From contig CM053330.1 in assembly GCA_028583605.1 (NCBI GenBank), positions 26,367,233 through 26,431,232 of the forward strand: a stretch of DNA of 64,000 nucleotides, given 5' to 3'. Shown piece by piece: positions 34,484 to 45,360 of this stretch. Position numbers and translations under genes: made by a program. Numbering within the stretch: position 1 is the first letter of the stretch; each line of letters opens with the position of its first letter. The notes under the pieces are model-generated. The model saw nothing but the letters and a program-made list of their open reading frames with translations. It was not told the DNA's origin and made no database searches. Source of the stretch: Dastarcus helophoroides (taxonomy: Eukaryota > Arthropoda > Insecta > Coleoptera > Bothrideridae).

Positions 34484-35420
34484 CGTGCATACATTAAAAT
34501 TGACGCAAATATGTCCTTTTTTTTCAATGGCAAAGATAACCATTTATTGTTTATAGAAAGATGCGGTTTTCCAAAAGAGCATTGTAATGTGTATTTGTTG
34601 TCAAATTACCCATGATATTAGTAAATTTTATCCCAAAAACTCTAATATTATTATGTTACGTTACATGCAGCACTAAGATCGCTTTCATTCGAGGAAACAT
34701 CATCGCTGAAGGCTGCCCCAAGGGAAGATTTATGCAGCTGAAGTTTATCGTCCTCTGATATGCTAATTAAAGCAATTAACATCATTACTCTTAGAAGTAT
34801 TCTTGTAGGGCGTATATTTTTTATTGGCTTTTTCATTAAACGAAATGAAGCAGTTAATATTCCGTGTGTAGTGACCATCAGTAATGAACTTGTCAATATT
34901 CGGCCTTAAAATGAAGACAGATGTTCCGCTATTCTTTCCACGTTTCGATTGCGAGCACACGAATACGTTATAAATTCGAATCGGATAAACTCGAAGCAAC
35001 AAGGTAAAATTTAACGTTTTTGCTACATATTTCCTATACGCTAAATACCAAGCCAGAGTGACAATTCTGTCTAACAAAATTTCTAAATCCTGGATAAAAG
35101 TAGAAATTTCATAGAGACCTACATTTAAAAAACTTACGAAACCCTAAATTAAAGTGAACAATTGGAAATTACACTTTCAAATTCGAAAATAAAAAAAAAC
35201 AAAAATGTTGAAAGAAACATTTTTACAAACAATCAAATATTTGAATTTACGGTGAAAATTTAAAAAAAGTAATAAATGAAGGTTTAAACTTCGAATTATC
35301 CAAAAAAACTCAAAACTTCTGAAAGAAACTTAAAACTCATAGATAAAGATAAATTATTTGAATAGTACCCTCATTTTTACCACAGAATTTTATTAATTTC
35401 TGTTGTGAAAAGGTTAAAAC
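34484..35420 (-). other. Single-copy-looking sequence with possible minus-strand exon
   Basis: The minus strand at 34896-34651 is open for 81 codons and ends with an acidic/serine-rich tail (SEDDKLQLHKSSL, then FSDDVSSNESDLSAA) and a stop; a TTTTAAG acceptor-like site lies just upstream near 34909. An overlapping frame runs 35077-34763. I recognise no domain. It could be a terminal exon of a gene whose other exons lie elsewhere, or chance. 35090-35420 is AT-rich with nothing seen. Confidence 0.2.
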
Positions 35421-35422
35421 AA

Positions 35423-35743
35423 TCAGATACATCTAAAAGTACTTCCTATGTAATCCTGTAACAGCAAGTTGCTCGTTTTAACGACGCCCTGGCAGTAATA
35501 CAAGAGATAATTAAATACGTCTACAATGACTTCACCCAGTGAGTGTGATCCGTCTTTCTTTTCACTTAAACGGTGAAGGTTGCATTCACTTCCTTTTCTA
35601 AACATTTCAAACGTATCTTTGCTATTTCGTTTTTGCTGTTCTAGTTTAAATCGTTGCTCTTTCACCGAGCTCGATATGAACATTACGTGTGACTTCTTCG
35701 AGCGTTTCAATCGTTTTATGGCTTGTGCTCTGCCATGTAGCAT
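35423..35743 (-). CDS. Hypothetical minus-strand ORF, possible exon
   Basis: A frame open from about 35780 (after a TAA) with ATG at 35743 encodes 106 residues, starting MLHGRAQAIKRLKRSKKSHV. It is basic at the N-terminus (KRLKRSKKSH, then KLEQQKRNSKD) and less basic, more hydrophobic towards the end (VFNYLLYYCQGVV, NLLLQDYIG). Codon composition is more balanced than in the AT-rich surroundings, and no long opposite-strand frame covers all of it. I do not recognise a family, and no promoter or firm splice sites were found. It is as likely to be chance as a real exon. Confidence 0.25.
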   Translation of the reverse strand: MLHGRAQAIKRLKRSKKSHVMFISSSVKEQRFKLEQQKRNSKDTFEMFRKGSECNLHRLSEKKDGSHSLGEVIVDVFNYLLYYCQGVVKTSNLLLQDYIGSTFRCI

Positions 35744-35764
35744 TTTGTATTGTCCGATGTAATT

Positions 35765-36180
35765 ACAGTAATCACGTTTTTATGTATTAGAAAACATGAC
35801 GCGAAGTTTAGATACAGATCTGCCGTTTTGATGTTGGTTTCGGAGCGTAGTTGAAAGCTGCTTCCGTAATTCGATGAAATTTGATAAATCTATAAACGGT
35901 TTTTACGACTTGATCTTATCTAAGAGTCAATGAATATACATCTATACACTGTCCTTGTCGTAGCAATATGTACTCAGATAATGTTGTTAATTTGTTTAAA
36001 TTAAACAAACATATAACTTCGCCATGGGCGCAGTTGAGAAGGGTTGAATTAGCTCTCCAAAACTATTTAAATACTTGGGAAAAAGTAATTACGACGAATA
36101 TGTCAAATTACTTTGACTTATTCATTGTAACGTTGGACTTCAGTTACGATGCTTAAAGAAATGAAATATGAATATTTTAA
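35765..36180. other. Unique-looking sequence, nothing recognised
   Basis: A plus-strand frame at 35968-36156 (62 codons) has no domain or signal. No repeat partner was found in the window. Confidence 0.25.
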
Positions 36181-39100
36181 ATTCGAAATTAAAATGTTTA
36201 GGCACATTAATTTTTTTAACAAATTTCACATTTTGCCAGAATTGAGTAGAAATTAACTAGAAAAATTTAATATTTTCAACACAAAAACAAATTTTTAACT
36301 TAACCCTTTGTTGAATAATATTGGCATTGGTTTTGCAAGCTCTTGCGTTTTGCAATTTGAATTGGTTTACTGAGAGGAATCGTACATACCATTGCTTTTA
36401 ACGAAATTTTGGTGTAACATCGAAATTTCAAGATTAAAGTCAAAATTTTGATTTCAAATTTGTAATTTCAACCATTTTCTATGAAAATTTGATTGAATTT
36501 TAGTTCACATAATTTTGAGTTCGAAGGCGAGATTTTAAAAAGAAAAAATTTAATCTAAAGAGTTCAGGAATGTTTGAATTTAAGTAAATACTTTAGTTAA
36601 AAAAATATAAACATTTTTTATTTTGAAGGAAAATCTAAATTTATGGAACAGACTTTATCGAAAAAATTGAATTTTAGATGGAAATTTGAAAACACAAATC
36701 AAAATCCCTAGAAAAAATAGCAATTTTAAATTTAAATCTAAAATCTGCAAAAAAAGCAAATAACTGAAATTCGCAATTTCGAGAAAAAAAATCAACATTT
36801 CAAAATTATTAAAAGAGAATGTTAGATAAGTCCTAAAAGAAAGCCAAAATGTTAACAAAGGGCAAAATTTCGACTTTAATTTATTTAACTTTAATTTATT
36901 TCAAAAAATATAAACATTTAACATTTCGAAAAAAAATCTTAATTTTTGGAAAAGAGTTTATCGGGAAAATCCCATTTTCAGTGAAAATTTGGAAACACGA
37001 ACGAAAATTCCAAAATTATTATTTAAAAGAGAATGTTAGATAAATCTTCTTAAAAAAAGCTGAAATGTTAACATATTGCAAAATTTTGAGTTTTAGATCA
37101 AAATTTTAGGTAAGAAGGTAAATTTGGATATGTTGGGGAAATTGTGAAATTTCAAAAGATTTAACTTCTTTTAATTTAAATTTTGAAATAATCGAAATTT
37201 TCAAACAATATGATAATGAAAACTTCTAGAAAAAGTCCAAATTCTGAAAATAAAATCAACATTTTAAAAAAACCGAAATTTGCAAAAAAAAATTTTCAAT
37301 AATAAAAGTAAAAATGATTTAGAAGAATAGAAATTTTGAGTAAATTTTCAATCAAATCCAAAAGATTTTGAAAAACGGTGGAAATTTACAAAAACGTGAA
37401 AATTGTCAAAATAAGTAAAAAGTTTGACAAAAAGCTACAATTTTTGAAATTTCAAAAATTCGAAAGCAACAATTGAAAATGCTCCAAATATTCAAAGAAA
37501 ATCAAAAATTTTAAAATGGATGAAATTCTTAAAAGATAAATTTGCAAAAATTTTCAAAAAAAATGAATTGTTTAAAAATTCAAAAAACTAAAAAACGTTA
37601 GAATTTTAAGGAAGGCAAATTTTTTAAAAACAACTATTTTCCATGAAAAATCTGAAATCTTTAAGAGGTAGCATTATTTCAAGAAAAAGTCAAAAATTTC
37701 AAATTACTCAAAATTTAAAAGAACCGTATTTTTAACTTTTCCTCAAAACTTTGCTTTTTGGAAATGTCGACTTTTTTGTGATTCTTACGAATGAATTTTG
37801 GTGGATATCTGAAAATGTCCAAATTTATAGAGAAAAATTTTTAGAGAAAATGTCTAAATTTTTAGAGAACTTTCAAATATCTGTAAATTCAATTCAAAAT
37901 TTTCAAAACGTCGAAATGTTTATAAAATTGTTTAATAGAACTGAAGACATTTAAAAAAAGTTAAAATCTTTATAAATGATTGTAGTTTTCGGAAAAAAAG
38001 AATCTCTAAAATAGGCAAAATCCGCAAAAAATATCATAGCTGAAATTTAAAAAAAAGTTATAGAATAAAAAAAACTAGTGGTAATTTTGGAAGAGGTAAA
38101 ATTTTGAAAACGTCAACATTGTGTCGTATGGAATTTTCAAAAGAATGTCGCAATTTTGAAGAAAAACTCGAAATATTTAAAACGGGTTGAATTACCAAAA
38201 AAAGTAAAATTTTCAAAAATATCCAAAATTTAAAAAATCAATAATTTTCAACAAAAAGTCAATATTTTCACAACGTCAAAATTTCGACAAAAAAAGCCAA
38301 AATTTGTAAAAGAATCAAAATTTTGGAATGTGAAAATTTTGAAAAAAATGAAAATTGGAAATGTCAAATTTTTCAAAACAAAAGTTGGAGTTTTTGGTTG
38401 AAGTCGTAGTTTTGAGGAAACAGAAAATTTTCAGTAAAACTTGAAATTAAAAAAAGTCACAATTTAAATAAAAAGAGTGAAATATTCAAATATGAATTTT
38501 CAAGAAACGTTACAGTATTGAAATCGGGTCGAAATTTGAAAAAAAAAAACAGTTGTAAAGCAAAATTCGAAGTATTTAAAACCCGTTGAAATATTGAAAA
38601 AGGTTAAATTTTCAAAAAATCCAAAATATTAAAGATCATAATTTTCAACAAAGTCAATATTTTCAAAAAGTCAAATTTTCGAAAAAAAAACAAAATGTGA
38701 AAAAAGAGGAAATTGATGTGAAATTTTCCAAAAAAATGTCAAAAAATTTTTTAATTCGTAGTTTTGAAGAAACAAAATATTTTCAGTACAAATCCTCAAA
38801 TGAAAAAACGTCGACATTTTCAAAAAAAAAGGCGAAGTAATCAAAAAAGGTAGCCATTTTAAAAAAGCCAGAAAAAGCCAGAAAAGAAACTCAATATTTT
38901 CGGAAATCGAAACAAGTCACAAATTTAAAAAATCCAAATTAAGAAAGATCCTTTAAAAATCTAAATTAAAAATAAGTCGAAAATTTCCAAAGCAAAATCA
39001 CCAAATTCTTCAAAAGGAAAAAGAATTTTCAAATAAATCGAAGTTTCATAAAAAAGTCGAAGTTCATTAAAAAAAATCGAAATCTCAAAAAAGCGAAATT

Positions 39101-39270
39101 TTAAAAGTTGCCGAAATACTCAATAAAATGAAAAATCTTTAATAAAAGTCGAAGTTTTTATCAACTCAATTTTCTTCATAGCATATTTTGTGTAATTGTG
39201 CGAAGAAAAGTTGAATTGCTACATTACAGACAAAATTGGTCGAATTTCGACCACAAGGGATACTAGTAAT
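36181..39270. repeat. Degenerate AAAAGTCGAAATTTT array (A-strand orientation)
   Basis: The plus strand shows the reverse complement of the 31067-33470 array words: GTCAAAATTTT, AAAAAGTCGAAATTT and TTCAAAAAGTC. Near 38260-38400 successive GTCAAAAT-type cores are 16-21 bp apart. The array runs about 3 kb almost without interruption and ends about 80 bp before mariner copy 1. Lysine/isoleucine-rich ORFs within it are compositional. Confidence 0.7.
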
Positions 39271-39353
39271 AATAATTACTTTGGAAGCTGGAAACATGTC
39301 ACAATTGTCACAACAAATTAACTAAAGCACTGTTCTAGCTATGATTGCATATA

Positions 39354-40635
39354 CGAAGGTAAATCAAATATGAAGCGGAATTTCAACCATGTCGCCATGA
39401 GTAGGTCGGGAGTGTGCGCATACTCTTAGACATGTTAGGTAGGAATATCACGTGACTTCTTGAGCTCAAGCAAATTCCGTTCTCACCGTTCGTCAGTTGG
39501 AAATACAATCAGTGAGAAAGAGGTTCATCCACACGTTGCGCAGTGCATTATAATTAAATTTCTTGTCGTTGAAGGTGTAAAGCCCGCCAAAATTCTTCGT
39601 AGACTAGAAACGCAGTTTGGGGATATTTGTTTGAAGAAAACTCAAGGGTATGAATGGCATAAAAATTTTTTGGAAAGGCGAATTTAAGTCGAAAATGAAT
39701 CCCATGCCCGTCGTTCTCAAACCACTGTAACTGAAAACAAGAAAAACGCTATTCAATGCCTTTTGGAAGGTGATGGCCGTTTAACTGTTGGTGGGTGAAA
39801 TTGCAGCTCAGATAGGGATAAGCTTTGGGAGTGCTCAATCCATCATTGCAGACGAGTTGGGGTTTCCAAAAATTTCTGCCAGGCGGGTACCTCGTCTTTT
39901 GACTGAAGAACAGAAACAACAATGTCTGGAGATTTATCAGCGCCATCTTGGAAGTTTTCAACCTAAAGGTGATGGTTTTTTGCAACGTATCGTTACGTGT
40001 GATTAGACTTGGATCCACCATTACAGCCCTGAATCTTAACAAGTAAGCATAGAATGGAGAAAAGAGAAGGGGACCCGTCAAGGCAAAAACTCGCCTCTTA
40101 GCTGGAAAGGTTCTTGTGACAGTGTTTCAGGATTTGTGCACGGGGATTTTCTGCATGAACGTCGTACGGTTAATGCTCCCTACTACTGCCAGCTATTTGA
40201 TGAAGCAAAACGTGCATATCAGCAGAAGACGCGCAAATTTTTGATCAGAAATATGATTTTGCTTCACAATAATGCCCGCCCCCACTCAGCCTATCTGACA
40301 CATTAAAAATTAGAGGAAATGCATTGGGTAACATTAGAAAATCTTCCTTATATTCCCGATTTATCACCATGCGATTATCATATGTTTGGGCCACCAGAAA
40401 AAGCAGGAGGTGAGCGATTCCTTGATGATACTGCTGTCAAGACATTTGTGCACAATTGACTGCAATTACGCCTCCTTTATTTTTATGACGATGGCATTAA
40501 AAAACTCCCAATACGTTGGGAAAAATGTATAACAAAATCAGGAGGTTATGTAAAAAAATAGTTAATAACTTTCATATATTTATCGTGTACCAATAAATGT
40601 TTAACAAATTTGTGTTCATATTTGATTTACCCTTG
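39354..40635 (+). mobile_element. mariner copy 1, near full length, inactive
   Basis: The terminal inverted repeats CGAAGGTAAATCAAATATGA (39354) and its inverse ending at 40635 are flanked by TA (39352-39353 and 40636-40637). The length of 1,282 bp is normal for mariner. The transposase reading frame fills the middle on the plus strand but is broken. Copies 2 (33474) and 3 (56735) belong to the same family. It lies immediately after the long A-strand array. Confidence 0.92.
39460..40560 (+). pseudogene. mariner transposase, broken
   Basis: The family cuts and pastes the element at TA sites using a DDD triad. From about 39500 the frame has the N-terminal helix-turn-helix region: VKPAKILRRLETQFGD, then KKTQGYEWHKNFLERR. 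After a frame change, 39788-40006 reads EIAAQIGISFGSAQSI and ARRVPRLLTEEQKQQ, ending VTCD then a stop where the family has E-T-W. Further on, near 40260, HNNARPHSA stands where HDNARPH is expected, so the second catalytic D is N. Near 40370 SPCDYHMFG keeps the third D. At least three stops or frameshifts plus the D-to-N change make it inactive. Subfamily was not resolved. Confidence 0.9.
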
Positions 40636-40637
40636 TA

Positions 40638-43050
40638 TTTGCAAATTTTCAGCTGCTTTATTATAACTGAAACCACTGAAAGCGCTAAACAGTTCAAAAT
40701 CAGGTCACATCAGTTAAACTCATGTGATCAGCAAAAATGAAACAAGCTGATATTTGCATTATCTGTTAATACAAAAATATGTTACATTCACGAGTGGCAA
40801 CTTGATGGTTTAAGTTAAAAATTAGAATTTTGGAATGAAAGAAGTTTGAAAGTAAATCGAAATTTCTAAATTAAAATCAACATTTCAAAACTAAAGATAT
40901 CGTATAAGAGAAAATGTTAAGTATAAAGTAGTCTCTAGTGTAAAGTTAAAATTTTGAGGTTACAGCTAAAAATTGTAAAATGTAAACTCCTAAATTCAAT
41001 AAAAGAAAACATACAAAGGATTGTCTGTTTTCCATGACGGAAACAATAAAGCTGTTAACATAATAAAGTCACATTGTTTTTTGATAAACTATTGTTTGCT
41101 ACAGTTTCCCTCATGAAAGGTGAATGATTCTGTAGAAATTGAAAGTATAAACACAAAATTTGAAACAGTGAGAATTAAATTAATTTTAACACATTTCCAA
41201 TAGAAATAAAAACTTCTAAGAAAAAATCACATTTGGTAAAAAAGTGGCAACTTATAAAAATAATTTGGACTTTAAACCTATTATTTTAAATCAAAATTTT
41301 CGAAGTGAACATTTTCAGTTTTAGTCAAAAATTAAGAAGTAAAAGGAAAAACATTGAAATGTTGAGTGGAAAAGTTAAGAAAATGGTCAAAACTTTTTAG
41401 GTTAAAAAATAACTGAGAAAGTGAAAATTTCTAGAAAAAGTCGAAATTTCGAGCTTAAAACCGAAGTTCTCGCAAAAAAAATGAATATTTTAATTTTAAC
41501 CTTGAATTTGTGAAGAAAACATATTCATTGCTGCTATTTTCGAAAATTAAGTCTCACTTTTAACACTAAAGTCGAAGTTATCAGAAAAAATTTATATTGA
41601 CAGAAGTGTAAAAATGAGATTTAAAAAATTCTTGATTAATGAAAATTTAAAATAAAATCAGGTAAGAAGAGTTTTTACAGTATTTCTTACAAACCATGAT
41701 CTGGCGCATCCACCAATCTTGGAAACGGTATATTTTTTTCAAACTATTGCTCTTAATTTATTTGATTAATTTTGGTATGTGGATTCAAGTTCAATTAACT
41801 CAGTTAACCTACAACTTGCAATTTAGAACATACATATCTAATATTAAGGTCAAAATAATATATATAAATACAGCTAAAATGTGAATACAATAAAATCAAA
41901 TTTCGCATCCATCTATTGACCAAGTTCAATTACCGTTTTCACATTTTTCCTGATTTATTATAACAGTAAAAAGTTAAAGTAGCTAACACTGAAGCATTTT
42001 CCTGCAAGATATCGATGTAATATCCTTTCTAGGCAGACAGATCGAATGAAAGTGATATTCAGTTTAACGGAAAGTTCGTTCTACATCGCAATATCTTGTA
42101 CGAGTTTATTCTAAACTAAATGCAAAGTCATTCTTCTGTTAAACAATTGAAAGTAAAATATGTTTTTTATACAGCCGAATGAATACTTTTTTTAACGATT
42201 TGAATTGATACACATTTTGTCAAAATGTAAATAAAAGTGCTTACGTGATTTTTGATTTGTAATGAAAACAGATAAATTTATAAATAGTAGACAGAGAGAG
42301 CCCGTTTGGAATTTCATCAAAGGAACTAAATCTACCAAACTGAGTTGAAATATTTTCGACATGACATCATCATGTGCTGAAATTGTTTCCAATTAGAGCA
42401 AATTTTAATCTTGGGGCGAATATTTCACAAAATCCTCGAACACAAATATGAGAAAAGAGCAAATTTGTATGTGTTCCAATCAGGTTGGAAAATTGCCCCA
42501 AGTTTCTATACGTCTAAAGTTCCAAAACACGCAACATTTGCATACTGTTTCGTTTTTTTTTATGTCATCATATATTGTTATTTTTCCTTATCAGGAAACC
42601 AGCAGGAGGAATGTCCCTAATTATTCAGAAATTTGTTTTGATAATTTCAACATCGCTTTATGCAAAGCAGTGTTCCGTAAAAGGAAATAATATAAAGTAA
42701 TCACAGAACTTAAGGCATATAAAAAATCCTAAACTTTTAGATAATTTTTAAATAACTGTAACTTGACAAATGGTAGAAATAAATAAAAAAGACCAAATAA
42801 AAGTTCCAAGTTTCTAGTTTTTATATTAATATATAGCTGACTATTATTCTTTATGCCTTGGCACTTTTATGAGTATAATTGTAAGAAAACTATCGCAAAC
42901 AATTTTTTAATGAGAGGAAGGTCGAAAGAGGTCTGTGGTTGTTGGTTGTAAATATTTTCAACTGCACCATGCTCAACTGTTTTACTAAAGAAGTCTTAGT
43001 TAAATTACTATAAATTAGGTATTTTTATAAATATTTCAAACTAATAAATG
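40638..43050. other. AT-rich sequence with short array stretches, no gene
   Basis: 40850-41600 contains more A-strand array words (AAGTCGAAATTTCGAGC near 41437). 42915-42990 carries a relative of the 6668-7080 hairpin arm. ORFs at 41696-41884 and 42192-42690 overlap on opposite strands or in two frames, with no domain seen. Nothing is called. Confidence 0.35.
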
Positions 43051-43120
43051 TTAAAATGTACTATTTATACTGCGCAAATGCATTTTTCTCGTTTCCCCTA
43101 GTCAAATTGCAAAGCACATT

Positions 43121-43396
43121 TTTGTAGTCTAGATAGATAGGCAAGGAGACATACAGACAGCAGGCAGACAAATAAAGCAGATCAACCGAAAGACAAATCA
43201 GGTGGAAAATATATAAGGGAGACATATAGACAAAAGACAAATAAGGCAGACAGATAAACAGATTATCAGACGCATCAGTGGAGAAATAAACCAACAGATA
43301 GTCAAACCAAGAGAAAAACAAACAGGTAAACAAGCGGAGAGACAAACACACAGACAAACAGAAAGATAGACAAACAACTTAGTAGACAAGATAAGC
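43121..43396 (+). repeat. Degenerate (CAGA)n/(GACA)n microsatellite
   Basis: Variants of GACAGACA, CAGACAAA and AGATAGATAGGCA recur through the block. The minus-strand frames rich in CLSVCL and ICLS are translations of this tetranucleotide repeat and are not genes. Confidence 0.9.
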
Positions 43397-43499
43397 TGAG
43401 GCTGAATGCATAGCGCCAGTTGTACAAAGACCGTTTGTGCGCAGTTACTACCTAACTGCCTTCAATCAGTACATAAAATAAGTAAGTCATAAATAAGAA

Positions 43500-44250
43500 A
43501 ATAAAATTTACTATTTTTTTTATAATTTAAGAAAAACGCATTTTAAAATTTTCTAAATTTTTTGTATATATTTGAAATTTTTAGTTTTTTCCTAAAATAT
43601 CCAACTAGTTTTCCACTTTCTGCTACAACTTTTAATTATACACTGAACGTTAGGAATTTAAAATTATCGCATTTAATTTTTTCTTGAAATCCTCACATTA
43701 AACCCAAAAATTTGGAACTTTTTAATTTTATACTCCAAATCTTGAGTTTAATTTTCATTGTTCCTTTTTTTATAAAGTTTGAATTGTCAAACTGCTAGAG
43801 TCAAGAACTATCGATACTGCTAGAGTAAAATCACATCATCAGGCTTACATTGTCTCGTTTGATTAACGTACACTATCAATAAAAAATCTCATAGTCAAAA
43901 TCATTCAGTCATAATAAAGTAATATTTTATGGGAAAAGTAAAAGAATTACATAAAAAAAAACATTCGACAACAAGCTACAGTAAGCTGAATTGACAAATT
44001 AATTAACGCGCAATCTTTTTTCTCGAAATTAAAATTTTTGTCCCGAAATTTCAAATCTTTTCATGAAATTTCACCTTTTTTTTCGAAATTTGACCTTTTT
44101 CTTGAAATTTTAAATTTCATGTTAAAATTCGTCTTATTTTCAAAATTTTGAATTTTTTTCTCAAATTCCAACTTTTATCGAAATTCGACTCTTCTCTCGA
44201 AATTCTAACTTCTATTTCAAATTCACTGTATTCTCAAAATGTTGTGAAAT
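43500..44250. repeat. CGAAATTTNACTTTTT array (T-strand orientation)
   Basis: Clearest at 44020-44240, where CGAAATTTGACCTTTTTCTT-like units follow each other at about 20-bp spacing. Same family of words as 31067-33470 and 62090-64000. Confidence 0.65.
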
Positions 44251-45281
44251 TCCCATTAAAACGGAAATAAACACGATAGAGATATTCGATGGTCATTCAG
44301 TTTACATAAAAGCGGCGTTGCTAGATATAATAAATTATGGGAAAGGTACGATAAAAAATAAATTTTGGATATTTACTTGCTAATTATTTCTAACACACGC
44401 TACAAAGCTGTACTTCCAAGCATCTAAAATGTGTTTTATGTTATTTTCCATCGTTTTCTCCCTTTCTTCCCTGAAAGGTACTTTTTGTAAAATGTAATCA
44501 AATCTCTAATTTTTTATAAGGCTCAATGTTAAAAGCGTGAAATTTCAAACGTCAATAGCGATTTACTGGTTCTCTGTAGCTCTTCAAAAATGTGACTGAA
44601 TCATTATCCTTCTATAATCTACCAACATGCCAATTTTCATTAAATTCTAAACGATAATTCCAAACCTTAAATTCTTAATTTCAGTATTTTTCTGGATATT
44701 TCGCAATAAAACTTTTCTTTGTATGTCTAGGATTGACTTTTTTTTAGAATATCTGACTTGTTTAAATTAGGCTATGTTGGGTCAGCGTCTGTTCTCGGTT
44801 CTTGCTCTAATCTTTGTGCGAATCTTCGTCTCTTATCGCTTCTCTCTGCTCCTTACTTCGATACGAATAGGCTCACTTTGTCGTTTAGAAAAAGGGGTTT
44901 AAAGGAAATCTCGATTCCATCAACGATTTTTACATAATTGATATTCTGACCAATTTTTACCATTTTAACTGCAACAAGTAACCACTCTTCAATACCTTTT
45001 CAGTTACGCTAACTCAAAAATTTAACAGGCTTAATTTTGGGCCCTTTTTTTGGTGAGTTTTTTTAAGCAATTTTCATTACCTATCTGCCTATCTAAAAAG
45101 CTTGCTACAAATGCATTCGATTGACGGTGGAATTCTAAATTAAATTTATTTCGCATAACGAAGTTAATTAACCGACAGTTTTTTCAGCGTCAGGAACTTT
45201 GCGATTTTTGTCAAGATAGCATAATCTAGATTGCAGGAAAACCTTTCACTAATATGATGAAGAACCCCACCTAGCTATCAC
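44251..45281. other. Upstream region of the cuticle-like gene
   Basis: No ORF of note. 44790-44900 is pyrimidine-rich (CTCGGTTCTTGCTCTAATC, TCGCTTCTCTCTGCTCC). The region directly precedes the promoter at 45282 and could contain its enhancers; I could not define sites. Confidence 0.3.
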
Positions 45282-45318
45282 TATAAAAGCCACTGAAACC
45301 GCAAATTTCATCGCAGTT
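45282..45318 (+). promoter_or_regulatory. Core promoter: TATA box and initiator
   Basis: TATAAAAG at 45282-45289 is followed 33 bp later by GCAGTTTC (A at 45315), close to the arthropod initiator TCAGTT. This predicts transcription starting near 45315 and a 5' leader of about 46 bases before the ATG at 45361. Strong TATA boxes are common in insect cuticle protein genes. Confidence 0.75.
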
Positions 45319-45360
45319 TCATATTACTTTCATCGTGTGGTCATTTCTAAGTTTTAAATT

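Noticed and set aside
31067..39270. Repeated short motifs at fairly regular spacing, briefly considered as a CRISPR-like array
   Set aside because: No exact repeat, no constant unit length, no unique spacers, and the genome is eukaryotic; it is a degenerate low-complexity array.
43061..43389. Cysteine/leucine-rich minus-strand ORFs (CLSVCL-type), resembling a secreted Cys-rich protein
   Set aside because: They translate the CAGA/GACA microsatellite in two frames; the cysteines come from the repeat.
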